From assembly GCA_009809945.1 (NCBI GenBank), contig WTPW01001073.1, positions 72,052 to 136,051 of the forward strand: 64,000 bases of DNA. The letters are read 5' to 3'. Under the pieces are notes generated by a model that was not told where the DNA came from, searched no databases, and was given only the letters and a program-made list of their open reading frames with translations. Positions 23,498-35,251 of the stretch are shown piece by piece; the stretch's first letter is position 1; each line of letters opens with the position of its first letter. Position numbers and translations under genes: made by a program. Source of the stretch: Gigaspora margarita. Its lineage: Eukaryota > Glomeromycota > Glomeromycetes > Diversisporales > Gigasporaceae.

Positions 23498-25822
23498 CAT
23501 CACAAAATATTTTAAGTAGCAATATATCGATATATAACACATAATCATTTTATATTGATTAAAATTAATCATTATATATCAATTAACTTGTTATATATCG
23601 ATATATATCTATAATTGATAAATATTATAATTAAAATATAAATTATTATACATTTGCTAATTGATAGTTATCATATTCATTATAGCGCAATGCACCACCC
23701 ATTATATTTTGTTTTTATTTTTTAAATTACAGTAGTAGTTTCAAAATGGTTCGAAACATTTTAAAAATATTTTAGAACTGAGAAACCAAGCAATCTGTAA
23801 CCTGCATCATACCAAGCACGCATTGGACTATATTTGCACAATGTTTAGAAATTTTGTATGATGGATCGATAAAATTTTGTATTACATGATCAGATTAGAT
23901 CTTTTGTTTATAAATTAGATCTTCTACATTGTTTTTTTTTCATTTCATTTTGTTTTTTTTTATTTTCTTATGTTTTTTTGTTTTGTTTTGTTTTTTTTTT
24001 ATTATTTTTTAATTTTTTCATTTTATTTGGCACTTTACAAAAAAACCAGCCCTTTGCAAGAAAACCAACAACTTTTTAGCACTATGCAAGTACACCAATA
24101 TGACTTCACAAGCCAACTCAAACTTCTGACACTTTGCAAGAACTCTTCTAAATCTTCAAGAACGCTTCTTTAGAGAAATAATTTAGTTAGGCGCAAGTTT
24201 TTACAAGTTTTCACTTATTTATTTTCTCGTTTGATACTTATTGTTTTTGTTTTTTGTTTTTTTTTTAAATTTTTTTTATTAATTTATTTTATTCCAGTAC
24301 TTTGTAAGAACACACTTCTTTAGAGAAATAAATTTAGTTAGATGCAAGTATTCGCAAGTATTTGCAAGTTAACCTAGCACTTTACAAAACACAACTAGGT
24401 TTCGACAATTTCTGAATTTGAACTCTTACTTCAGAAAAATAGAGATTTGGGACTTTGTTTATTTTTTTTATTAAGTTTGCTTGCATATTTTGTTTTTCAG
24501 TTTTTTTTTACTTATTTTTTTACTTTTATTTTATTTTATTTATTCCTGACTTTTTTCAGAACTTTGCAAGAAACAACCTGACTTTCTGGCACTTTACAAG
24601 AACACCAACTCTAACTTCTCNGCCACTTTGCAAGAACCTACTAGATTCTCTAACAATTTCAAAAACTCCTACATTTCTAAGAAATAGTTTTTTTTTTTAC
24701 TTCTCTACTATTTTTAGAAAGTAGAAAATCTGAGCAAAGAGAAATAATAGCTAATTGAGAGTGAGGAAAATAAGTGTATCTGGTATTATGCGACAAAGTG
24801 AGAAAGTAGTTTAAATTATTACTATTTTTTATTTTTGTTTTTTTTGTTATTTTTTACTTCTTTACACTTTTTAGGACGTAGCGAATATTAAGTGAATATA
24901 AGCGAATAAATGTCTGTAGAGCTAGTAATATGCGACAACGAGTGAAAGTAGTTAACAATATTATTATTTTTTTGTTTTTGTTTTTTTGTTATTTTTTTAC
25001 TTCTCTACTATTTTTAGAAAGTAGTGAATATAAGCGAATATAATAGTTAAAACAAAGAAAAAAAATAATAGCTAACTGCAAGGTGAGAAAAATAAGTATA
25101 TAGAGCTAGTATTATGCAACGAAGTGCGAAAGTAGTTTAAAATATTTCTATTTTTGGGAGATGGCTAAAGCCAGGTGCGTTTATATGTTTTTGATTATTT
25201 AATTAAAATTAGGGTAAAGGTTAGTTAGGGTTAGGGTTAGGGCTTGTTTTTATAAGTAAAATTGTCTTTCCGACATTTTTTATTAATGCTTCTAGACAGG
25301 TTTAGATACTTGTTTCTTGTATTTTCAGCATTTTTCACTTTTTTTCTTTGTTTTTGTCTCGTCAGACTGATCCGTAAAGATCAAATTTTATGAATTAATT
25401 GGCTTTTATCATGTGAATGCACCTGGCTTTAGATGACCCCTATTTTTGTTTTCATTTTTTTTCAGTTTCAGTTTTATTTTTTTTTGTTGTAAAGAATGTA
25501 TAATAATATATAATAAATAAAATATATTTAATTTAAAATATAATGTAAAATAATAATAATAAATAAAAAATATAAAATTTTATATTAAAATGCGAAACCT
25601 TGCAAAAATATGCAAAAATCTGTAAAACATTTAAAAATAAGTATGAAGTATAATAGTATTAATTGAATTATTATTTGTGATTTTAATCTGATTACTATTG
25701 ATTATTACTGATTATTATTGATTACTACTTAATCGATAGTCCTCGTCAGGAAGATTTTAATCGATTACTAGCCAATAACTGATAAAAATTGATAGTAATC
25801 CTCGTACAAATTTTGGTAATGA
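23498..25822. mobile_element. LRR-repeat-bearing element, copy 1
   Basis: This is a 2.3-kb insertion: the C module reads straight across this point (45680-45700). The outer parts are rich in ATATCGATATAT and, on the right, GATTACTATTGATTATTACTG words. The core (23770-25140) shares ordered blocks with 55060-56420, including GTAACCTG, ACGCATTGGACTA, AGATCAGATTAGATCTT and GTGCGAAAGTAGTTTAAAATA. Between 24030 and 24700 at least eight degenerate copies of GCACTTTGCAAGAACNCC occur in the plus sense, the same word found at each LRR boundary in the BTB-LRR genes. No transposase is seen. One unresolved base lies at 24621. A MITE is nested at 25157-25440. Confidence 0.55.
25157..25440. mobile_element. 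GTCTAAAGC-family MITE, nested (copy 1)
   Basis: The 284-bp element has inverted ends GGAGATGGCTAAAGCCAGGTG and GGGTCATCTAAAGCCAGGTG. TATTTTT(G) flanks it on both sides. It contains a TTAGGGTTAGGGTTAGGG run and TCGTCAGACTGATCCG. It matches the elements at 31635-31918 and 48235-48521 in length and internal order. Confidence 0.7.
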
Positions 25823-26520
25823 AGGTTGAGCTGGTTTGTGAAATCTATTATTGCTCTTTTAATTTGATTAATTTATGAGATTTTTTTGAGTTCTGTATAT
25901 TTCATGATTACAATAAATACAATTACTTAAGTTTGGTATATTTTTGAAACCCATTTAATGAATATAATAAAAATATCATTAAAGTACTAATAAAATAAGT
26001 TCCAAATTTTGGTAATTGTTTGTATAGTAATTATGGAAATCATAGAGCTTGCAAAAATATCATAAATTAATTAAATCCAACTTAATTAAAAAGAGAGATA
26101 GTATGGTACACAATAGTTAAAGTGAGTTAGTTTGTATTGATATTATTATAATTTTTATCATCATAGTAACACATTTTTTAGAACTTACTTGTTATTCTTG
26201 CAACTGCATTATGTGGTTGAAAACATGCAAGTTTGTATTAAAATTTCTGCTATAAGATATATAAAAAATTATGCAACAGAACCTACTCATTATTCTATTG
26301 ACAACAGTATAATTAAATTTATATTTGAATTGTTTTATTCTTTGTGATTAAGCTTGAATTAGTTTGCATTTAAGTTATTATAAAGAATTTAGTTACAAAG
26401 CTTACTTACTATTATGATAACTACAGTATATAGTTGACATATTAGGTAATTTTTAGAATACTCTAAAAATTTTGAAGTTCAAATAATCTACATATATATA
26501 TATTAATAGTAATATGTTAT
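25823..26520. repeat. module A 3' flank resumes (matches 45690-46430)
   Basis: Blocks such as GGTTGAGCTGGTTTGTG, TTTTTTGAGTTCTGTATATTTC and AATAAGTTCCAAATTTTGG continue the duplication interrupted by the element to the left. There is no gene. Confidence 0.65.
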
Positions 26521-26602
26521 TCACATTTAGAGTTGCCCTTTTGGAGTTGCCTTTTCAAATTGCATTTTTTAAATTATTGCATCTTTTATACTTAAAGAAG
26601 AT

Positions 26603-27127
26603 TTAAGGGTAGAGGATACATAGATCAAATTTCAGATGATAAGCATAGAAAATCAAGGCCTTATATAGGGAATAAAAATATGTCACTGATAAAAATTTTC
26701 AAGAACACAATTACTTTTATTCAAAATTTTATATTTTTATAGATTAAAATATGCTTTTTTTTAAAGATATAAATTTTAATAAACAAATTATTTTAAAAAA
26801 GTATACTTGTATATATCATAAAGTTTGCTGCATAGCCTCAAATTTGCTAATGTTACACAAATTATTAATTTTGATTTGTAAATCATATGATCATCATATG
26901 ATTTTTGTAAACAAAAAACAATACCCAATCTCTAACTACATATTTCTCAGCGAATATCTAACCAATATTAATGATTTTACTACTATTAGAATCACAAATA
27001 CCTATTCTACAACTTTAATAATAAATTTTAAAATAATTACTTAATTAAATTTTCTTAATTTTAAAAAGAAAAAATTTTTGCTATCAAGTTTATATGAAAA
27101 ATGATCTATGTATCCTCTACCCTTAAT
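26603..27127. mobile_element. piggyBac-like MITE, TTAA target (copy 2)
   Basis: TTAA lies at both ends (26603-26606 and 27124-27127). The inverted ends are perfect over GGGTAGAGGATACATAGATCA. The interior matches the other two copies (AAATTATTTTAAAAAAGTATAC, CTCAAATTTGCTAATGTTAC). A 97-codon open frame inside (26751-27044) shows no domain and is probably chance. Confidence 0.7.
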
Positions 27128-28796
27128 ATTTAAAAATCTTTAGAAATCTTTGCAGTTTTTAAAGCAAATTAATGATCTTTGCAGACTTATATACATATAT
27201 AAATATTTTTTAAATTTTAAAAAATTTTTTTTCACATTTATTTATTTATTTATTTTCTTTTAAAAAGGAAAATAGTAAAAAATTTGTACTAGGATTGCAT
27301 AAGATAAGTAGTATTTTTTAGTTGTTTTATTTCTTTGAACTTGTACTAACTTTTTTTTTTACTAGAATAAATAGGCTTCTATTTTTTTCTTTACTTTCTA
27401 GAACTGGGTTCTACAAGATAAGTTTTTTTCATTGTTTTCTTTTTTTTAATTGTTCACATCTTACTTTTTTCTTTTTATATCATTGTTCATTTATTTTGTT
27501 GTTTTTTGTTATCATTATTCTTTGGTATTATTATTCTTTGGTGTTATTATTGTTTGGTATTATCATTTTAGTAGCATTGTTTTTTGGTGTTCTCATTTTT
27601 AGTAATGCTGTTTGTAAGTGCTTCATATTGTTTGGGGCTATTATATTTTAATATCTATTACTTGAAATTGTTTTTGTTGTTAAAGCTGTTGTATGTGGGT
27701 GATATTGTTTGTAAATCATGCCTTCATCTTGTTAATATTGATATTATTTTTACTTGTTATTAATGGTTCTCTCATATTGTTGGTTAGTTGCTACTAGGTT
27801 TGTTTTCTTTAGATATTAGCACTATTTCATTATTCTTAGTGCTTTTGTTTGTGCTGGTGCTATAACTCTCTACATTATATCACTATTATTTGGTGTCTTT
27901 GTTTATAGTTATTCTTTTCTCTCTGATATTATATTTTTTTCATTGAAGTCTTGTCACTATTGCTGTATTATCCTTTGATTGGTGATTAACAGGTTTCTTG
28001 GATAGTGATTGTAATACACAGAATAATATAGGGCTAGTAAGGAAGCTAGAGATAGTAGCAAAGTTAGGGTTAGTAGCAAAGTTAGAGTAGTAGCATAGTT
28101 AGAATTTGGAATTATTGGGTTAGGGAAGCACAAAATTAGTATAAGTATTAGATGGATTGGATAAAGGTAGTATAGGATTAAAAAAGAGTAAATATACATT
28201 ATGTAAATAAAATATATATGAAATAAATATACAGTAAATTTAATAAATATTATTAAAAATAAGTATAAAATTGTTTTTACAATTTTTTGATCGATTTGGG
28301 CTCATGCAACTGGAAAATTCTTTCTGGTTAAGATTAGCAATTCTTTATTAATATTAATACTTAAAATCTGCAAAGAATTGTATATTTAAAAATTTTTGCA
28401 GATCTGCAAATATTTTTCTTTGCTGACTAGCAGATTTGTGCAGATTTTTAATAATTAAATTTTTAAAAAATCTGCACATCTGCGCTATAAAAATTTATCT
28501 GATGTATAATAAAATAAGCTTGCATCTCTAGATTATTTCAATTAACTTAATTGTATGAAGTTTTAATTATATATATATAATGTTTTTAAAATTATGTTAT
28601 CCAATTTTAACTTTGGTTATATTATATGCTTGGATTTTTGCAGTTAAATATTAATTATATTTATTTTTAATCTATTAAAGAACTTTTTTTCTTTGATAAA
28701 CAAATATTTTAATATTTGATCAAAGATTTTACAAGCAAGAAATTTGTATATTCTATATTAAAAAATTAATAATGAAAAAATGAAAAAGATTTATTT
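27128..28796. other. T-rich, low-complexity stretch without a gene
   Basis: 27230-27960 is T-rich with imperfect repeats of TATTATTCTTTGGT type. Its open frames are phenylalanine-rich artefacts. 28010-28160 contains a short irregular array of GTAGCAAAGTTAGGGTTA. 28300-28500 is rich in the word AATCTGCA and its variants. No gene or element ends are clear. Confidence 0.45.
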
Positions 28797-28810
28797 AAAA
28801 TTAAATATTC

Positions 28811-29795
28811 GGGGTGTGGCGACTTAGAGAAGTTGGTAAGTTGTCACCCCCAAGCGGCAGAACTAGAGTTCAAATCCCACTGGCGATGGTTTGGAAAATA
28901 GGCCTGTGTTATGGTACCATTGTTCCTCGTTGGTCCTTTGGTACACCATCTTGAATGGGAGCCGTCGGGTGCACAAAAATCCAAGGATCAGAAAATGGAT
29001 ACCCGTTTGGAAGTCCTGAGTGAGGAAGTAGCAAAGATCTTTGATAGTACTAACCATGATTGGAACATCAGAACTGGAGCCAGAGAACTGGACGACAAGA
29101 TCCTTGAGGAGGGGGTCCACCAACCTGGCCGCCGGAGTCGCACTGGAGGAAAAGGACATGTGTTTCGGCAGCATGTACCAAGGAGAGGGAATCCATTCGG
29201 TGCTTAAAGTCGAGCTGACCGACCCTTCCAGGCTAACTGGTTTGGAAGTTTGAGGATACTGAGGAAGGACCGATAGGAAGGTTGTAGTGGGTATCAGGAT
29301 TGGAGTGAACCTCACAAGGGCAGAAGTAGGTAACGGTAGCAGTTTAATGGTTAGCCCTGACTGCAAGTATATAGATAAAGCTGTAGCGTAAGTTACTAAA
29401 GTGTAGGTAATACCTGTATGGGACAGGGACTGCTCTACCAAGTGTACTGCGAGGATAAATTAGTCCTAAGGGAGTTCACATAGAATCCGGGACTGGCCTC
29501 GACTGACTCATGTACCGGAGGACTGTACCAGTGATACAAGCAGGATTGGCAGGAGGTGCAGGGACCAGAGGGTTTAAATAGGCAATGCCGGTATGTGGGT
29601 TGCAGGTATAGCAGCTAGTGTAAGACCTTCGGGTAGCTACTTAAATAGGCAACCAAAAGTTGCAGGTGTGGCTAGTTGTACTCTCATCAATGTAACAAAT
29701 GTTGGGTGCCCTTGGAGGCGCCCTTGATCTGGCAGCTTGAATAAACACCTTCATACCATAGAGGTAACTTTGACACAAAAAAAAAAAAAAAAAAA
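28811..29795 (+). mobile_element. tRNA-headed SINE-like retroposon with poly-A tail and TSD
   Basis: The element runs from GGGGTGTGGCGACTTAGAG to a poly-A tail. A 14-bp direct repeat, AAAATTAAATATTC, flanks it (28797-28810 and 29792-29805). That is the signature of LINE-driven insertion. The head looks like a tRNA-derived promoter: A box near 28816 (TGGCGACTTAGAGAAGTTGG) and B box near 28866 (AGAGTTCAAATCCCACTGG). The body is about 900 bp and markedly GC-richer than its surroundings. It contains two partial repeats near 29572 and 29640 (TTTAAATAGGCAA). Open frames of 98 codons (+) and 192 codons (-) have no domain signature and probably reflect the GC content. At nearly 1 kb it is long for a SINE. 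Confidence 0.75.
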
Positions 29796-29899
29796 TTAAA
29801 TATTCAAAAGCTTTATTTTTATACAAATTAATATAATTAATATAATGTTATATGCAATAAATTTGTAGATAATAATAGTTTAATAAAAAATATTATAGT

Positions 29900-31378
29900 C
29901 AACACCCATACAATCACCTTCTCTACAATCACATCTTAATACTATTTCATATTTTTATTAATAACAATTTATTATTAAATATTCAGACCCAACATACAGA
30001 GCAGGCTTTGGTATCCTGCGCAGCTGTGAGAACTGAGCTTATAGCGAGCGATTTTACAGAAGAACAACCTCTTATCTTAGCTACCAATGTATCATCTCCT
30101 GCTAAGGTAAAATCTAAACAAATTCTATTAACATCCAATACAACAACTACCCAAGAAACTTGTTACAATAGATTCTTTCAGTATTACAAATTGCCTACTT
30201 TATCATCATCACAAACTATTGAGACATTTTTGAAGTATATACAAAATAACTATCCAGAACTATATACCTCACAGTTTATTAAAATATCAATTTATACAAA
30301 CAAAATATTGGACTATAAAGAAGCACACATATATATACCTCATGAACCCTGTCCTCTACCCAACCACTCATTATTGCCATTTGAAGACATACCATACTGC
30401 TATAAGATTCTACTTAAATTGACAATATCAAGTTTTACCTCAGAGCTATCTCAACTTCATACCTCTTCTCATATACAACCAATTACTCAGAACTTACATG
30501 TTAGAGGATTTAATATAGCTTCCAAAAGACAAATCTGGCAAGATTACTGCATCAATAATAACATTTCTATTGCATGCATCACTGAAACTAAAATCTTATA
30601 TAAAACTAAGCTCTCTTTTTGCAACAACAATCTATTTACCTACTATTGGGCTAATTCAGATAGTTCATCAGAAGGTACTGCAATTATGATTCGCAATCAT
30701 CTCAAACCTCATGTACATAGCTGCCTTACTCATTCTGGGAGAGCTATTGCACTAGATTTATTCTTTAAAAGCAACATTAAACTACAAATTATCTCAGTTT
30801 ATCTTTTCTTAACTGATATGACAAAAAGAACCAATACACAAAATACTATTATCAATTGGTTACTACAAGCAAAACAACTAAACCTTCATCCAATTATCCT
30901 TGGTGATTTCAATACACAAGATAACACTTTTAGTTCATCATCCAAATACAAACTCATTAACTTTTTATATTGATCAAACATGTTTGATATTGGAGCTCAT
31001 CTTAATAATACACATTATACTTGGTCAAACAATATAAGTTCTAGTAGAATTGATTATATCTGGACTGATTCATTTAATCTACAATTTCTTCTCTCATACC
31101 ATTTAGATAATAGCTATACTAGTACTTCTAGTAATCATCTTATACTTACTATATCATGGGCATTTCCCAATGCTTAATCTAAGCCTCAACGCCTTCATAC
31201 TGGAATTAGTCACCGAATCTTTAATTACAAAGCTTTATCCATAGACCAATAGTCTGAATTTTCAGAATGTTGTTCTAATTTATTTATACAACATAATATT
31301 CCACTATCAACTAATACTCAAAAAAATATTGTATATATATTAAAAGATTTTATAATAAACTTTTAGAAGTTCGCTATA
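29900..31378 (+). mobile_element. LINE 5' fragment with AP-endonuclease domain
   Basis: The plus frame through 30008-31177 encodes an N-terminal region of about 160 residues. It then has an exonuclease/endonuclease/phosphatase domain: NLHVRGFNIASKRQIW, ITETKI, HPIILGDFNTQ and SSRIDYIWTDSF. GDFN and RIDYIW are diagnostic of non-LTR retrotransposon endonucleases. One in-frame TGA at 30971-30973 splits the domain. Further stops follow from 31175 on, after which the sequence fades at about 31378. No reverse transcriptase is present. The frame is open upstream of 30008 with no clear ATG. It is a dead 5' piece without its 3' half, directly after the SINE-like retroposon. Confidence 0.75.
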
Positions 31379-31594
31379 TAGGCTTATATTTATATAAAAA
31401 ACTCATACTAAGGTTAAATTAAAAAGTATATTACAGTCACGAATCTTCAAAAATCTTGCTTCGATATAAGTAAATAGCATGTGCACATGGTAAAGGTTTC
31501 AAAGTTTTATATTGAAATTGAATAAATCGATCATTGATTAGCTGATCGGCCACGTGACCTAAAATTTTGGATTGTCATCATTACGGTTGGCAGG

Positions 31595-32970
31595 GCAAAT
31601 CTTACGTTTTTGATACTCCTGCACTTACTTTTTTGGGGTACGTCTAAAGCCGTGTGCGGTCATATGTTTTTGACTTTTTGATTAGGGTTAGGGTAAGGGT
31701 TAGTCTGGGGTTAGAGTTAGAGTGTTCTATATAGTAAAATTGCCTCCCTGACATTTTTTGTTAATGCCCCAAGGTAGGTTTAGATGCTCGTTTCTTGTAT
31801 CTTTGACGCTTTTCACTTTTTTTCACTTTATTTTCTTCGTCGGGCTGATCCGTGTCGATCAAAACAAACAATTTTATTGGTCTATGTCACGTGACGCACA
31901 CGGCTTTAGACGACCCCCTTTTTTGATACTGATCGACATGAAAATCCCAGTAAAAATAAGAATTTTCAAAACTTTGAGCGAAGATATCTTGGCAACCATA
32001 AGACCAAATTTGGTAAAACTTTTTTTATTTGAATTCTATGGCTTCATAGAATTCAAATAAAAAAAATTCATCGAATTTAGTCAAGTGATTGTCGAGTTAT
32101 CTTCGCTCAAAGTCAGAGAAAATCAAAACGCCTATCAAAATAGAAGCTGCGCCAAATTTTTTATCTAACTTTGAGCGAAGATAACTCGAAAACCATATGA
32201 CCAAATTTGATAAAACTTTTTTTTTTGAAATTTTATAAAGCCATAGAATTCAAAAAAAAAAGTTTTAACAAATTTGGTCAGATGGTTGTCGAGGTATCTT
32301 CGCTCAAAGTTAGATAAAAAATTTGGCGCAGCTTCTATTTTGATAGGCGTTTTGATTTTCTCTGACTTTGAGCGAAGATAACTCGACAAACACTTGACTA
32401 AATTCGATGAATTTTTTTTTATTTGAATTCTATGGCTTTATAAAATTCATATAAAAAAAGTTTTATAGAATTTTGGTTAGATGGTCGTCAAGATATCTTC
32501 GCTCAAATTTAGAAAAAAATTTGGCGCAGCTTCTATTTTGATAGTTTTGACTTTGAGCGAAGTTATCTTGACAACCACTTGACTAAATACGATAAAAATT
32601 TTTTTATTTGAATTATATGAAGCTATAGAATTCAAAAAAAAAAGTTTTAACAAATTTGGTCAGATGGTTGTCGAGGTATCTTCGCTCAAAGTTAGATAAA
32701 AAATTTGGCGCAGCTTCTATTTTGATAGGCGTTTTGATTTTCTCTGACTTTGAGCGAAGATAACTCGACAAACACTTGACTAAATTCGATGAATTTTTTT
32801 TTATTTGAATTCTATGAAGCCATAGAATTCAAATAAAAAAAGTTCTACCAAATTTGGTCTTATGGTTGCCAAGATATCTTCGCTCAAATTTTTGAAAATT
32901 CTTATTTTATTGGGTTTTCATGTCGATCAGTATCAAAAAAGTAAGTGCAGGAGTATCAAAAACGTAAGAT
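31595..32970. mobile_element. foldback element with GCAAATCTTACG ends
   Basis: The left end GCAAATCTTACGTTTTTGAT is matched, inverted, at the right end (32940-32970). Both arms continue with ACTCCTGCACTTAC and GATCGACATGAAAA. The interior is a chain of roughly 130-base units. Each contains CTTTGAGCGAAGATA, an AATTTGGT segment and a short palindrome GAATTCTATGGCTTCATAGAATTC-like (31960-32900). Units alternate in orientation. The left arm is split by the MITE at 31635-31918; the right arm is the uninterrupted control. No protein is encoded. Confidence 0.65.
31635..31918. mobile_element. GTCTAAAGC-family MITE, nested (copy 2)
   Basis: The element is 284 bp with inverted ends GGGGTACGTCTAAAGCCGTG and GGGGGTCGTCTAAAGCCGTG. 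It is flanked by TTTTTT on both sides. The opposite arm of the host foldback element carries the same T run just once, so six T were duplicated on insertion. Internal words TTAGGGTTAGGGTAAGG and CTTCGTCGGGCTGATCCG match the other copies. Confidence 0.75.
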
Positions 32971-33184
32971 TTGCGTCGGTGGGCCGGAGAGGATCTACAA
33001 TTCACGTGACCAATACGTGACCCGAAATTTTCTTGGTCGCTTCTGTAAAAATCATTGAGTGCAGATCTTAAAAATAAAAATTTATGGTTAGTGTAACAAA
33101 CAATTTATTTATTAAAGTATTTGGTACGCCGTAGATTCACGGATTATAACTTAATTAACATTATCTTTATTTTTATTCACAAAC

Positions 33185-35251
33185 ATGAATAATGAAACTA
33201 ATCAAAATTTTTCAAATTTGCTTGAAAACCCTAAAGATTTTGATGTAAAAATTAAAGTTGGTGAAAACCCAAATATTAAAGAATTTAAAGTTCATTCTAT
33301 TATCTTATCAGCAAGATCAGATTACTTTAAGGCTGCATTATGTTCACGATGGGCAAAGAGAGAGGATGGATTTATCGTTTTCGATAAACCTAATATTTCT
33401 CCACTTGTGTTTGAAATTCTCATAAAGTATGTTTATATTTTTAAGCTACATTTCAATTATTTGTCTGTAAAACTAATAAAAAAAATTTTCTATTGCATTA
33501 AATTGAAACATTGCTTTATTTTCCATAAAATGAATAGTTATATTTATACAGGAACATTTTCAAATAATAATGAAGTTAGTCTTTTAGACATTTTTATTGC
33601 AGCTGATGAAATTGGATTAGTTGAAATTAGTCAACAGATAAAAAAACCTCTGAAAAATGAAGTCCTTGGATATGTTTGGCAAAATAAATTTCTCAAAGCA
33701 TTTGAATTTTGTGAAGAAATCCTCGAAAACATCCCGCATAGTGTTGAAGGTCAAAAAAGTGCTTTAAGTTGGCGTTTTCCTTCTATAAGAGTTGAATCAG
33801 AAGATATAAACGAGTTATCAAAGATCCTTTGCAAGGAAACAACATTGACTTCCTTGGATCTTAGCAACTTAAACATTGGATCCAGAGTCAAAGCTGGAGT
33901 AAAGGTATTAGCAGAGGCACTTTGCAAGAACTCCACGTTGACTTCTTTGAATATTCAGTGCAATAAGCTTGGATCCGAAGGAGGAAAAGCAATAGCAGAT
34001 GCACTTTGCAAGAACTCCACACTGACTTCTTTGAATCTTGGAGATAATGATCTTGGTTCAGAAGGGGGAAAAGCATTAGCAAATGCACTTTGCAAGAACT
34101 CGACGCTGACTTCTTTGAATCTTTGGAATAATAATCTTGGATTGGAAGGAGAAAAAGCATTAGCAGATGCACTTTGCAAGAATATCACGTTGACTTATTT
34201 GAATATTAATTGTAATGATCTTGGATCAGAAGGATGAATAGAATTAGTAATTGCACTTTGCAAGAACTCTACGCTGACTTCTTTGGAATTGGGATACAAA
34301 AAACTTGGATCAAAAGGAGGAAAAGCATTAGGAGTTGCACTTTGCAAGAACTCTACGCTGACTTCTTTGAATCTTTTTTGTATTAATTTTAGCACAAAAG
34401 CATTATTAGCTATGTTGAAAGACTTAGATCTTAGTAATAATAATTTTGGATCAGAAGAAGGAGGAAAGGCATTAGCAGATGCGCTTTGCAAGAACTCCAC
34501 ACTGACTTCTTTGAAACTTAATAGTAATATTCTTGGATCAAAGGGAGGAATAGAATTAGCAGGTGCACTTTGCAAGAACTCTACGCTAACTTCTTTGAAT
34601 CTGAAATTCAATATACTTGCATCAGAAGGAGGAAAAGCATTAGCAGATGCACTTTGCAAGAACTCTACGCTGACTTCTTTGATTCTTTGGAATAATAATA
34701 TTGGATCAAAGGGAGGAAAAGAATTAGCAGATGCACTTTGCAGGAACTCTACGCTGACTTCTTTGAATCTGCAATCCAATAGACTTAAATCTGAAGGAGG
34801 AAAAGCATTAGCAGATGCACTTTGCAAGAATTCAACGCTGAAGGATTTGAATCTTAGTTATAATTATATTGGATCAGAAGGAGGAAAAGCAATAGCAGAT
34901 GCNNNNNNNNNNNNNNNNNNNNNNNNNNNNNNNNNNNNNNNNNNNNNNNNNNNNNNNNNNNNNNNNNNNNNNNNNNNNNNNNNNNNNNNNNNNNNNNNNN
35001 NNNNNNNNNNNNNNNNNNNNNNNNNNNNNNNNNNNNNNNNNNNNNNNNNNNNNNNNNNNNNNNNNNNNNNNNNNNNNNNNNNNNNNNNNNNNNNNNNNNN
35101 NNNNNNNNNNNNNNNNNNNNNNNNNNNNNNNNNNNNNNNNNNNNNNNNNNNNNNNNNNNTAGCAGATGCACTTTGCAAGAACTCCATGCTGACTAAATTA
35201 AATATTGATTTTAAATTAACATCAAAACAATCCAAATTTAAAAATTATTAA
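33185..35251 (+). CDS. BTB-LRR protein B (one in-frame stop, assembly gap)
   Basis: Exons are 33185-33426 and 33538-35251, with a 111-nt GT-AG intron. In this copy the intron happens to be open in frame. The BTB domain is intact in one frame (DFDVKIKVGENPNIKEFKV, IYTGTFSNNNEVSLLDIFI). The LRR array has the same 28-residue unit (LCKNSTLTSLNLGDNDLGSE) but is shorter and more diverged than in A and C, with a shortened repeat near 34380-34440. TGA at 34235-34237 stands where neighbouring repeats have GGA. The frame continues open after it to 35251. 257 unresolved bases at 34903-35159 hide about three repeats, so the true repeat count is unknown. It is the copy nearest to a working BTB domain. Confidence 0.75.
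34903..35159. other. assembly gap (257 N) inside the LRR array
   Basis: Unresolved bases sit within near-identical repeats, so the gap probably reflects repeat collapse or an unclosed scaffold join. Its length may not equal the real sequence. Confidence 0.95.

Noticed and set aside
27322-27651. 109-codon phenylalanine-rich frame
   Set aside because: It is generated by T-rich low-complexity DNA. Similar frames occur in the T-rich parts at 23970-24720 and 55410-55690, and none has a domain.
28811-28885. Functional tRNA gene at the head of the retroposon
   Set aside because: A and B boxes are present but the flanks do not form an acceptor stem, and the sequence continues into a 900-bp body with poly-A and target duplications.
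28863-29441. 192-codon minus-strand frame within the SINE-like retroposon
   Set aside because: It lies wholly inside a non-coding, GC-rich retroposon with tRNA-type promoter, shows no domain, and overlaps equally long frames on the other strand.
25210-31710. TTAGGGTTAGGG runs as telomeric DNA
   Set aside because: The runs (about 25215-25240 and 31680-31710) are short and sit at the same internal position of the GTCTAAAGC-family MITE, so they belong to that element.
34899-35235. Open frames composed of unresolved bases
   Set aside because: They are products of the run of N at 34903-35159.
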